Below the pieces are notes generated by a model. The model did no database searches, had not been told where the DNA came from, and saw nothing but the letters and a program-made list of their open reading frames with translations. From the NCBI RefSeq assembly GCF_016801865.2, contig NC_068939.1, positions 74,080,100 to 74,144,099 on the forward strand: a stretch of 64,000 nucleotides of DNA, read 5' to 3'. This document shows, one piece after another, positions 46,261 to 56,439 of this stretch. The DNA comes from Culex pipiens pallens. Lineage: Eukaryota > Arthropoda > Insecta > Diptera > Culicidae. Numbering within the stretch: the first letter of the stretch is position 1; each line of letters opens with the position of its first letter. The position numbers and the translations under genes were made by a program.

Positions 46261-47375
46261 TTAAATTGCTTTTTGACGTCACTTTATTTAGTAAAATTGC
46301 CAAAATGAATTAGTTGCCATTGAATAAGATCTATTTCAATGTTTGGAACCTGTTGTTGCTCTATTTACTTTTAATTCTACGGATATGAAATAAATAAATT
46401 GTTAAAAATTGATTAAATTAAAATCCCAATCTCAATGTATAAACCTCCTGTTTCGATTAGTATTCCACCGTCGCAAAACCCTCCCCACCACTCACACCAC
46501 ACTCATGCATACTAATGGCATAATTGTATTCTATCGCCCTCACCGCCCTTCGATTGCGACATCATAATCGTTTTCCCAGTAAACCTACAGCCAAGCCAAG
46601 CCAATCACCCTAACCGGAGCCATGTCCTGTGGTTCCCCGCCCCCACTCCCTTTTCCCAGGAAGGATAGTGCAGAGGAAATAGAATCGGGAATAGGAAAAG
46701 CGAAAAAGGATTCGTACAGTCTATCGTTGTCCACTATCGCAACACACACACACACTCATACAAGCAAACACAACTCATGTGAGTATTAAATTGCACTGCA
46801 CGTTATCGGTGTTAATTGATGGTGATGATAATCGTTATTGTTATTGGAATTGGGGAAACGTGGAAAATTGGTGTACAGACACACTCACATACATGACACA
46901 CACCCAGGTCAGGATAATTCTGCGGACTGGGTCAATTCTGGACGAGGGACGACGTGTGCGGCATTCGTTATTATTTTTTAGGACATATTAAAGCAATTTT
47001 TAGAGGGTCGTTCCGGGGAATCATGAATTTAAAAGAGGGGCAAAGCCCTGTGACATTGACCTTTTGTTTTGCTTCCTTTTTGAAACTTGTCGGCTACAGG
47101 AAGGAAATCTCAAGGAAACAATGAATAATTTTAACGAGAAATTGAATGGAAAGGCATAAAAGTGGCTTTTGAAAGTAATTGAATAGAAAGATTTTCTGTA
47201 GTGGAAGAAACGACCGACATTGTTGCGCACAATTTCACCCAAATCATTTAGCTTATGCTTTTGAAAGCGAGTTCTTACTTAACTTTAAAGAAAAGTGACA
47301 TTTCGCGGCGAATAGATGAAACAGAATGTAACTTGCGTACAACTTCTAAACTAAAAGTAGTACAAGTTGCATGCA
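46261..47375. other. Unique sequence up to the assembly gap
   Basis: About 46440-47010 is GC-richer, with CA tracts near 46742-46755, and is not repeated in the window. No recognisable gene. Confidence 0.5.
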
Positions 47376-47475
47376 NNNNNNNNNNNNNNNNNNNNNNNNN
47401 NNNNNNNNNNNNNNNNNNNNNNNNNNNNNNNNNNNNNNNNNNNNNNNNNNNNNNNNNNNNNNNNNNNNNNNNNNN
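47376..47475. other. Assembly gap of 100 N
   Basis: Exactly 100 undetermined bases, a common placeholder for unknown length. The first called base after it is the first base of an FB1 element. Confidence 0.98.
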
Positions 47476-48820
47476 GGGTAATTCTCCGCCAACTCACACA
47501 GCAGTTGCCCCGACCCCTCTTCGATTTGCGTGAAACTTTATCCTAAGGGGTAACTTTTGTCCCTGATTACGAATCCGAGGTCCGTTTTTTGATATCTCGT
47601 GATGGAGGGGCGGTACGACCCCTTCCATTTTTGAACATGCAAAAAAAGAGGTGTTTTTCAATAATTTGCAGCCTGAAACGGTGATGAGATAGAAATTTGG
47701 TGTCAAAGGGACTTTTATGTAAAATTAGACGCCCGATTTGATGGCGTACTCAGAATTCCGAAAAAACGTATTTTTCATCGAAAAAAACACCAAAAAAGTT
47801 TTAAAAATTCTCACATTTTCCGTTACTCAACCGTAAAAAATTTTGGAACATGTCATTTTATGGGAAATTTAATGTTCTTTTCAAATCTACATTGACCTAG
47901 AAGGGTCATTTTTTTAATTTAGAACAAAATTTTTCATTTTAAAATTTCGTGTTTTTTCTAACTTTACAGGGTTATTTTTTAGAGTGTAACAATGTTCTAC
48001 AAAGTTGTAGAGCAGACAATTACAAAAATTTTGTTATATAGACATAAGGGGTTTGCTTATAAACATCATGAGTTATCGCGATTTTACGGAAAAAAGTTTT
48101 GAAAAAGTTGGTCGTCATCGATCATGGCCGTTCATGGTCACCCGCGACAGACACGGACGACGAAACAAAGAGAAACGCAAAAAGTAACTTTTTCAAAACT
48201 TTTTTTCGTAAAATCGCGATAACTCGTGATGTTTATAAGCAAACTCCTTATGTCTATATATCAAATTTTTTGTAATTGTCTGCTCTACAACTTTGTAGAA
48301 CATTGTTACACTCTAAAAAATAACCCTGCAAAGTTAGAAAAAACACGAAATTTAGAATGAAAAATTTTGTTCTAAATGAAAAAATGACCCTTCTGAGTCA
48401 ATGTAGAAAGTACATTAAATTTCCCATAAAATGACATGTTCCAAAATTTTTTACAGTCAAGTAACGGAAAATGGGAGAATTTTTAAAACTTTTTTAGTGT
48501 TTTTTTCGATGAAAAATACGTTTTTTCGGAATTCTGAGTACGCCATCAAATCGGGCGTCTAATTTTACATAAAAGTCCCTTTGACATCAAATTTCTATCT
48601 CATCACCGTTTCAGGCTGCAATTTTTTGAAAAACACCTCTTTTTTCGCATGTTCAAAAATGGAAGGGGTCGTACCGCCCCTCCGTCACGAGATATCAAAA
48701 AACGGACCTCGGATTCGTGATCAGGGACAAAAGTTACCCCTAAGGACAAAGTTTCACGCAAATCGAAGAGGGGTCGGGGCAACTTTTCCCGATTTCGTGT
48801 GAGTTGGTAGAGAATTACCC
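47476..48820 (+). mobile_element. Foldback element FB1, copy 4 (complete)
   Basis: The left end is GGGTAATTCTCCGCC with the CACACAGCAG-type terminus; the right end inverted carries the GAAATCGGGAAAAG type, so it is oriented opposite to copies 1 and 3. Arms about 620 bp; spacer carries GTCGTCATCGATCATGGCCG, GGTCACCCGCGACAG and GACGACGAAAC. The 70-aa frame is open in both arms. Confidence 0.9.
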
Positions 48821-49092
48821 ATTTATATTTCTTGAATAAAAAAAAACATGTTTGAGGTAAAAAAGTTTTACAGTGTTTGGTAAAGCAAATATTAGTTAAA
48901 CAATACATGAATCATTTTTCAAACGTTATTCAAACGGTAAGATTCGTTTCAAGATTTACATTTTTAAAACATGTACTTGGGTAGGCCACACAATGGCCAT
49001 GGATGTAGATTTTCAGAAAATGTTTTTTAAATAGTGGTTTAAATAATAGTTTCGTAGAATATTGTTATTTAAATCCCAAAATAAATTTTAAA
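48821..49092. other. AT-rich spacer
   Basis: Nothing recognised. Confidence 0.6.
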
Positions 49093-49093
49093 G

Positions 49094-49113
49094 TTTGTTT
49101 GTTTGTTTGTTTA
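49094..49113 (-). repeat. (CAAA)n 3' tail of the retrotransposon
   Basis: About five TTTG units on the plus strand, just beyond TTTAATAAAC on the minus strand, mark the 3' end of the element. Confidence 0.85.
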
Positions 49114-49409
49114 TTAAACCAGTAGCGTAAGGTTTTCACCTTTTAAATTGCTACTTCCGTTCCGTTCCAGGTGTTGTTCGAGTACAATTTGATAACCTAA
49201 ATTTATATAAAACTACATTGGTCACAATTTGAAAAAAAAAACTAGGGTTATAACGAACACGGTTAGTCCATTTGGGTAATGTCGTCCATTTAGTTGGCAG
49301 CACGTTTTTGTCTCGTCCCGGGTTGTTCCTTCCAGAGTAGTCCAAGTTCATCCGAGGGGATGGGGGTTTGCCCCTTATGCGACCTCGTCCAGGGGTCTCG
49401 GGTGCCCGG

Positions 49410-49580
49410 GGGGTTATCCCTATGCCACTCTTCGCGTAACTTGTGGTTAGGGGGGCCCCGGGTCACCCAAGCACCTCCGTGGACACTTCAGATGGCGTTT
49501 CAACCAGGCACCCCGGAGGAGCCGGAGGGTTGTCCCTATTCCACTCTTCCTTTAGCTTGTGGTTAGGGGGGCCCCGGGAC
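49410..49580 (-). repeat. 116-bp direct duplication in the retrotransposon 3' UTR
   Basis: TTGTGGTTAGGGGGGCCCCG occurs at 49441 and again at 49557, each preceded by TCCCTAT(G/T)CCACTCTTC. The two units have diverged moderately. The block is strikingly G/C-rich compared with the flanking DNA. Confidence 0.8.
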
Positions 49581-49611
49581 CTCCGGGCGCGACAGTGGGA
49601 ACACGCGTATA

Positions 49612-51594
49612 CTACAGCTGCACTTGGTTCCAAAAAGCTAAGCAGCCCCTCTTAAAAGTTGCTTCCGACGTAGTTCGCTTCAGGTCTGCAGGCAGCATGT
49701 TCCAGTTTACCGCGCCCCTAACGAACAGCGAACTCGCATAGGCCAACGTGTTGTTTCGTGGAAGAATCAGGTTTTGCTGGCGACGGCCTCGGAAGGGTAC
49801 TAGTTTCTGGTACAAGAGTGGTGGAGAGCGCGTTGTGATCAGCTTCCATATGAAGAGGCAGGAACGGTGTGCAAATAGTTTATCCAGAGGACAGCCGACC
49901 AAGTTTTTCTGGAGATGACTTACACGGGAGTATCGATTTAGTCCGTAAACAAATCGTACACAGCTGTTCAACGCAACACGCAGTCTATCCATGGCTCCAG
50001 CGCTGGGGCTAACGTAGAGAAGGTCACCAAACAGGAAATGGGGTAGTAAAAGTGCTTTGAACAGTTTCAGTCGGGTTTCTACAGGCGCAGCTCTCGTAGA
50101 ACTGTAGAGGGTACGTAGTCCTGCGTAGATTTTGCCACACTGCTGGTTGATAAGTTCGTCCCACTGAAGATCTGCTTGGAAAATGAAGCCTAGATTGCTT
50201 GCCGATTCGGTCCATTCTATGCGCTCACCGTCAAGCTGGATACTTGGGAGCGAGCTGGTCGGAGCGGCGTTGCGTCGACCACCTTTTACAAACAACGCCT
50301 TGCTTTTTGCTTGATTGACCACTAACATATTTTGCTGGCACCATTGAAGAATACTGACGAGATCCTCATTCACCATTCTGACGAGCTCACGAGCGCAGGG
50401 GCCAGAGCGTCCGACGAACAGCTGCACGTCATCAGCATACATTTGTATAGAACAGTGTTTTAAAACCGTTGGTAGATCGTTTGCGTGACAGCAAAACAAC
50501 AAAGGACCGATCACAGACCCTTGCGCAACACCTGATGAAACTTCGCCGATGTCAGAGCACTGATCGCCACAGAAAACGGTTTGAGTTCGTCCATCTAGAT
50601 ACGACGCCACCAGATTCACAGCAGGTCCGGAGAAGAAGAATTGAGTTTCTAACTTCGTGCAAAGCTTGCCATGGGGAATCGTATCGAACGCCTTAGAGAA
50701 GTCCAGCAGCAGCAAGACGGCAGACCCCCTCCTGTCTACGATAGCAGCTATTTCGTCGTACACGCGAAGCGCAGCAGTTTGGATTCCTTGACCCTTTCTA
50801 AATCCGGCTTGGAAAGGTGAGAGCAGATTATTTTCGCTAAGATAGCATGTCATTTGCTGTTCCAACAGTTTTTCGAGTGCTTTTGACAGGGAGCATAAGA
50901 TACTGATCGGTCTGAGGTTCTGGATGGTGTTGATGTGTGGCTTTTTGCGCAAAGGTAGCACTTTTGCTTGCTTCCAAAAACTGGGGAAAACTGACGACTC
51001 GATCACCTTGTTAAACAGGAACGTAACTTGCTGACTCACAAGCGGCAAAATTATTTTGATGAAGCAGATCGGCAATCCGTCCACTCCCGTTGCGTTTGAC
51101 CTGATGTCGCAGATGGCATTGACCACCTCCCAGTGTTGGACAGGCCTGAACCGGAAGCGGAAAGTTTCTGCAGCTCTGGAAGGTCTGGGATTGTCCTTGG
51201 CGATGAAACTCGACAGGAAAGCTTGGTTTACGTCATCTGGATGAAAACAACAGACGGCTGGCGTTTTGTCCTTTGCTGCACCAACACTCCGTACACGTTT
51301 CCAGAGCGTCTTGGTTGGAATAGTACTGTCCAGGAATCGTGTAGTGTACTGGGATTTAGCTTTGTCGATAAGTGTGTTTGTTTTGTTCCTGAGCGTCTTG
51401 TACCGTAAGTGGGCCAGCGTTTTACGGTCGGGCGGAGCCCTTCGCCAGTCGTCGTACGCCATATCACGTTCGAGAATTGACCTTTTAATGTCATTGTTGA
51501 ACCAGGGGTTGAATTTCTTACGGTTTGAGCACGTGCGAAGCGGAATGCATTGGTCATGAATCCGTTTGACATGGCTGTTGAAGAAGTCCAGCAT
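49612..51594 (-). CDS. Reverse transcriptase (ORF2 fragment) of CR1/Jockey-group retrotransposon
   Basis: This 660-aa frame encodes an RNA-dependent DNA polymerase that in its family copies element RNA at a nicked chromosomal target. Visible motifs: NLRPISIL at about 226-233, FRKGQGIQTA at 265-274, the catalytic LDFSKAFDTI at 298-307, GVAQGSVIGPLLF at 355-367 and the catalytic YADD at 386-389. The C-terminal region (FVRGAVNWNMLPADLKR) is typical of CR1/L2-like elements. The start given is only the first ATG: the frame stays open for 57 more codons to a stop near 51766, reading SSHDLIFGSLDFDV near its beginning, which resembles the final S-x-H motif of the endonuclease domain. The N-terminal endonuclease and ORF1 are missing. 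The frame has no internal stop, so the insertion may be fairly recent. Antisense frames over the same bases are shadows. Confidence 0.9.
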   Translation of the reverse strand: MLDFFNSHVKRIHDQCIPLRTCSNRKKFNPWFNNDIKRSILERDMAYDDWRRAPPDRKTLAHLRYKTLRNKTNTLIDKAKSQYTTRFLDSTIPTKTLWKRVRSVGAAKDKTPAVCCFHPDDVNQAFLSSFIAKDNPRPSRAAETFRFRFRPVQHWEVVNAICDIRSNATGVDGLPICFIKIILPLVSQQVTFLFNKVIESSVFPSFWKQAKVLPLRKKPHINTIQNLRPISILCSLSKALEKLLEQQMTCYLSENNLLSPFQAGFRKGQGIQTAALRVYDEIAAIVDRRGSAVLLLLDFSKAFDTIPHGKLCTKLETQFFFSGPAVNLVASYLDGRTQTVFCGDQCSDIGEVSSGVAQGSVIGPLLFCCHANDLPTVLKHCSIQMYADDVQLFVGRSGPCARELVRMVNEDLVSILQWCQQNMLVVNQAKSKALFVKGGRRNAAPTSSLPSIQLDGERIEWTESASNLGFIFQADLQWDELINQQCGKIYAGLRTLYSSTRAAPVETRLKLFKALLLPHFLFGDLLYVSPSAGAMDRLRVALNSCVRFVYGLNRYSRVSHLQKNLVGCPLDKLFAHRSCLFIWKLITTRSPPLLYQKLVPFRGRRQQNLILPRNNTLAYASSLFVRGAVNWNMLPADLKRTTSEATFKRGCLAFWNQVQL

Positions 51595-51765
51595 CTCGTT
51601 GGGATTTCGAAAATTGTAGAACTCGTTCCAAGCAACAGATCTTATTCCGTTCTCAACATCGTCTGCGTTGAAGTTAACGTAATCTCGGTACGTGCTACGT
51701 GCTGGAGGAGAAACGTCAAAGTCCAGCGAACCAAAAATGAGATCGTGCGATGAAAGTAACTGTGT

Positions 51766-52899
51766 TCAGCCCAAAAGTGTTCATACAGATTTTATAACGT
51801 CAAATTGACCATTAACAAGGTTATTTTTAATGTTTTATTTGAAAGAAAAAGTAAATTTGAATGTTTGATTACCAAATTTTATTTTCTTTCAATAAAATTT
51901 ACTAAAATTTGAGATTAAGTTAATGAAAAGTTTAAAATTTGGTAAAAATTTATAAGAAATTTAGTTTTTTTATAAAACGTAAACCATTTTTTTTAGCTTT
52001 TAACAATTATTATCAAAATTTACTAAGAAACTTGTTCTGTTGATGATACCTTTAAATATTTTTTAATTCGGTTTCATCACTCAATACTTGTATTTTAGAA
52101 ACTAATCGTAACTGTTCTTCGTGTAGAATTGACTAAAGAATTTGATGTTGCAATCCGTTTTCCGATTCGAGTTCATTTTCTTTGTTACAATATGCCATGT
52201 AGAGAGTATTCAAATAATCCAATTTATCTAATTTATTGAAACAGTTGATAAATTGAAACCTTGATTGTAACACAGTTAATTCTTTATTTTTATATATTTT
52301 GAATGAAAGTTGTATAAAATAAAAGTTTAAATTATTACAGGGTTTTATGACTCTGTCAATTTTTTTCTAAAATTTATTTCAGCAGATTTTCAAGCTCTAA
52401 AAATACTTTACACGTTTTCATACAATATTTCAGCTTAAATGCGGAAAATGGGCGCAAACATGATTTCTGGGTGAATTTTCTGATTGAATTGAGGTTCTGT
52501 ACAAAGTTTCAGATTTGTTTAGAAAGAGTTAAGAAAGAATAGTTGCAGTTTTGCAGTTTAATTTAAAATTATTTTACATTTTGATTTTATTCTTTTATTT
52601 TTTGTTTTTAAAAAATATTCTGAAAAATATAGAATACATTTAAAATTCAAAAATATCTATGAAATGAAAAATATTTAACATTTGAAATCGTTATTTGCAA
52701 AAAGATAGAGACATGTATTTTGTATGAAGTTTCGAGTTGAGCAATTGACGACGTTTGCAAATGGGGTCGCAATGTGTCTGACCTGAAATTAACGACTTCA
52801 TTTGTGTTTAAAGAAACATTCAATGGCTGGACATTAGGTCATTGGACAAAATATTAAAATGAAGTCATAAATTTAAACATGACACCAAGTTAGTTCCAT
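51766..52899. other. AT-rich intergenic sequence
   Basis: No gene or repeat recognised. Confidence 0.6.
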
Positions 52900-53693
52900 T
52901 TCTTAATGTAGTCCCCACCGTCATCATTCAAACGGTGTAACTATTTCATCACACTCATTAGCTTCACCTACAGGCAACAAACAGTGTCGGCTGGTGGTGC
53001 TGGCAAAGTGGGCAAAAAATCTGTCCGAATGAAAAATCGGAAAAATAAACATGAAAAATGTTGTTTTAAACGACTACACAACAGAGCAGCTGCCTTCTTG
53101 GCCTGGCGGCAATTGAGTAACGCTCAATCGACGCCAAATGGTTTCAGTTTTTCATCCGCCACTTAAACAGTCGGACCAGGACCAGTTTAATCTTTCCTAC
53201 CGTTGAGGTACCCAGAAGCACCCCCTTCGCACTGACCAAATGCAAATTCGCCACAGGTTAGGAAACGTGGGGGTCTCTCTGTCGCGACTTCAATTGCGGA
53301 CGGACGATGTCGATAAATTGCAATGAAAAGGGAAATTGACGCGGGACATGAGCCTCGTTGGTTGGGTGGTTGTTTGCGAAGGTCGCAGCAGTTGAGCTTT
53401 TCTTGTCACGGACACAGGTGTTTGGATGGTGGAACTTCAACGGAATCGTTGGCGATTTCCATCCGGAACAAGTCGCACAGATAATGGGAGGCTTCGAAGT
53501 TCAGTAGATCTCAATAGAGACTCTCAGAGATTTTCGACCTCGTAATAACAGGGAAGCCAAAATACAGGTCATCAGGTCACTCCCATTGATGACAACGTCA
53601 AGTCTAGACTCCGGGTTGTAAATCTGAGCAATTAAGCCAAAACAAACTCTTTCACCGCCAGTAACGATAGCGTTGGGAAAGCGTTGAGACTTG
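52900..53693. other. GC-richer unique island
   Basis: Not repeated in the window; short frames on both strands lack domains. Confidence 0.5.
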
Positions 53694-54114
53694 TACAGTC
53701 GACTCTCTGGTTGTCAATATCCAAGGGACCTTCGAGGAAGAGAATCATCAGTTTACAGAACGATGCAAAATGAAGACTCGATTGAAAATATGTTTTTCTT
53801 GGACCCAGCTATGGGAGAGAATCATGGCAACGTCCAGCAAACAAAAACAAACTAATGTCAAACACCCTTCAAAGCTTCGTTTTGCAAAGAAAAATCTCTA
53901 TGCAAGCCATGAGATAGTGACAATATTGACAACCGGAAGAGATTTTTAAAGCAAACAGAATCCAAGGGACCGTCGAAGAAGGGATCCTTTAAGCAAGAGA
54001 AAATATCGAGGAATAAAGCTAAACGAAGTATGCAGTTTGAAGGGACTGAAGAATTCATCGATAGATGGAGCAATATTGATATCGAGAAGATCGACAGCCA
54101 GAGAGTCGACTGTA
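53694..54114. mobile_element. TA-flanked MITE (CAGTCGACTCTCTGG ends)
   Basis: TACAGTCGACTCTCTGG at 53694 is mirrored by CCAGAGAGTCGACTGTA ending at 54114, each bordered by TA; pairing continues through TTGTC/GACAG and GATATC-type sequence. CCAAGGGACC(T/G)TCGA occurs twice inside in the same direction. TA borders suggest a mariner or pogo-type MITE; no transposase frame. Confidence 0.75.
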
Positions 54115-54944
54115 ACAGTACTTTTCTGGGCAGAAGACTGTTTCGATTCGCAGGCACCGACCGCCGAGAGGGCGGGGATCGCTGGGAAAACGACTTGTTA
54201 GTTATCAGAAACCCTCAATCTGTGCGAAGGTAGTCTTCAGTAGTTGGGCCTGTATGGTTAGCGAGACAAGATTGGGGTTGTGTGATTAGAAGAGAGGGAT
54301 AAGTATATTTGCATAATTTAGTGCCGGCTAGATCGAGGTGCTTAATCTGAACGCTCAGATTTCAACATCTGAAACTCTTCGTGCAAAAAGAGGGATGATT
54401 TGGAGAAGCACACATTTTCTGTACGAATGTTGTATCACACGGAGCAAAAAGAGTTCTCAAAATCGTGAACAAGCGTTCATGAAAATGGGAACCTCGAACA
54501 AAGTGTTCAAATCTCATGGTACGATTTTTAAAATACTTCCCAACTCTTCGGAGTTGCCTCACTCCCCGTCTCTCGTCCCACCCGTGATGAGTCGGTGAAA
54601 TGCCTTTCAGGAACTAGTGTTGGTCTTCGGGGTTGACTGATTGCACAGCTTTCTGAACCCCTCTTTCTCCACCACATTATGCAACCAAAATTTCATTCGG
54701 TTCGCGAAAAAATGGTTTTTCGTTCTTCTCTCCTCCATTCGATGTTTCCATTGTTTAAATAAGCTTTCTAGTCAAAGATTTACCAACACATTCAAAGTAT
54801 GGATACATGGCAGTTGCGGTCCGTTTGAGTTTACTGGAGTGTGTAAGTTCTGTCTTGTTGGGGGGTCCATCTGCCATTAACGATCTTATTCCGTTAATGT
54901 ATTTCAAGTATCTAGCTAATTCTTCAAAATTAATATATCTTGAG
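54115..54944. other. Unique sequence
   Basis: No recognisable gene or repeat. Frames of 60-86 aa on both strands lack domains. Confidence 0.5.
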
Positions 54945-55088
54945 TTTTTTTTGAAAAGGTCCAATAAACCAAATTTCCAGTTTTTGCTTTTTGGGTGTTT
55001 TTAAAAACGCCTTGAGTCAGGGGTGTTAAAAACACCCATAAAGCAAAAACTGAAAATTTGGTTTATTGAACCTTTTCAAAAAAAAAAA
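54945..55088. repeat. 144-bp hairpin element
   Basis: TTTTGAAAAGGTCCAATAAA at the left and TTTATTGAACCTTTTCAAAA at the right are inverted, and pairing continues through CCAAATTT, CAGTTTTTGCTTT and GGGTGTTTTTA to a loop containing CGCCTTGAGTCAGGG. A decayed relative lies at 5838-5937. Confidence 0.8.
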
Positions 55089-55400
55089 ACTTCCAGATAT
55101 GGAAAACTCTATGTTCACATCTCAAAACTTTACGTAGTCTACGCCATTCCGGTTATGTCTGTGACATAACTACTTTGACTTTTTTTTGGGAATTTTTTGT
55201 TGTATGAAAACATTGTTCCTGACATCCTAATCAATCATTCTAGGGGTGAGCACCAAAGATTTGAAAACTTTTCTTTTTTTTGGGACGCCCTAATGTTGTA
55301 TCGTATGGACATGGGCGTAGTTTAGCAGTTACATATAGAAATGCCTTGAGGATTTTATTTGAAGTTCATTCCAGCTGTATCATAAAAAATTTTAGAGCAA

Positions 55401-55409
55401 TTATTTCCG
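55401..55409. repeat. SINE target site duplication, left
   Basis: TTATTTCCG followed by A-rich sequence, repeated at 55737-55745. Confidence 0.7.
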
Positions 55410-55736
55410 AAAAGTATTGTGACCGAGCCACGTAGCCCAGTGGTAACGCTTCCGCCTCGTAAGCGGTAGATCGGGGTTCAAATCCCGGCTAGGCCCAAAA
55501 CAACTGGTGATCTTTTCCCTTCTGGATTCGATTGCTTAGTAAAGGGAAGGTAGTGTATCGTCACAAACTGGACCATATCAAGACACCTTAGGAAGACAAC
55601 CTATGGAATGTTAACATTAACCATAACATGTTAACATTAAGTTGATTAATAAACTGTCACTGAATCCGCTTTGTAAATGCCGGCCCCGATACTCTTCACG
55701 GGTGTTCCCCTCAGGAACAGGGAAAGATTTACTTAC
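55410..55736 (+). mobile_element. tRNA-Thr-derived SINE
   Basis: The 5' part (about 55421-55495) is tRNA-like. It has an A box TAGCCCAGTGG (fits TRGYNNANNNG), an anticodon arm CCGC-CTCGTAA-GCGG with anticodon CGT (threonine) and a B box GGTTCAAATCC. The acceptor ends pair poorly and about 240 bp of unrelated sequence follow, ending in TTACTTACTTA, so it is a SINE rather than a tRNA gene. A 9-bp duplication flanks it. Transcription, if any, would be by RNA polymerase III from the internal A and B boxes. Confidence 0.85.
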
Positions 55737-55745
55737 TTATTTCCG
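55737..55745. repeat. SINE target site duplication, right
   Basis: TTATTTCCG immediately after the TTACTTACTTA tail; it overlaps the tail by its first bases. Confidence 0.65.
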
Positions 55746-56439
55746 TAAAAAAATATAGGCCACTGCAAATATTTTTCATATTTCAAATTCAGCCCGAAAA
55801 ATCATGAGGTCAAAAAAACTTATTAAAAATTTAATGCACAGCAAAAAATAGTGTAAAAATGGAAGCTTTAAAATAGAATGTTTAAAAAAGGAATGTGTAA
55901 TATTACATCTGTTTTAGACGAATTGTCATCGAAAATTTTGCCTAACAAATTTTACTCTTAAAATGTTTGAAATTTCGATGGAATGTGTAATTTTACTACG
56001 TTTTCGATGCAATATTGCACACAACATTGTTTCGAACCATACTTTCGAAGCATTACGAAACAGGGCTTTGACTTTGACAACTGTCAACTGATTGGAACTG
56101 TCAGATGTCAGTGAGCAAAATTCAAGCAATTTTAGTGCCATCAATCTTCAGGTGAGGATAGAAAATTTATTTATTTGATTTATTTTTCAAACTGAGATTA
56201 TTTTCAGCTGTTTTCCAGATATTTTTAACGAGCCAACGTTAGGCGGCCGCTTGGTTCTATAGAAGGACACATTTTTCGCTGTTTTAAAGGGTAAGTGTGT
56301 TCCGGCAATTTTCCGTCTCCGGAATTTGTTCCGTTACTTCGAGCTGCGAATCAGATTTCTGCTGAACTGATCGGGGTTTTGTGTTGTTCAGTCCTCTGAT
56401 GGCTCTGGGACCTTGTGATTGTGCAAATTTCCGGATGCC

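Larger units (their letters stand above)
49093..51765 (-). mobile_element. CR1/Jockey-group non-LTR retrotransposon, 5' truncated
   Basis: Read on the minus strand, the element begins inside its endonuclease region (about 51765), continues through an open reverse transcriptase frame, then a GC-rich 3' UTR of about 500 bp, and ends in a (CAAA)n tail (49094-49112 on the plus strand as TTTG repeats). Short tandem 3' tails and 5' truncation are usual for CR1-type elements. No RNase H domain is seen. The target duplication could not be identified. Confidence 0.88.

Noticed and set aside
51228..51753. Plus- and minus-strand frames of 67-135 aa over the retrotransposon
   Set aside because: Shadows of the reverse transcriptase frame in other phases.
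55421..55495. Functional tRNA-Thr(CGU) gene
   Set aside because: The acceptor stem pairs poorly, and the sequence continues into a SINE body with tail and target duplication.
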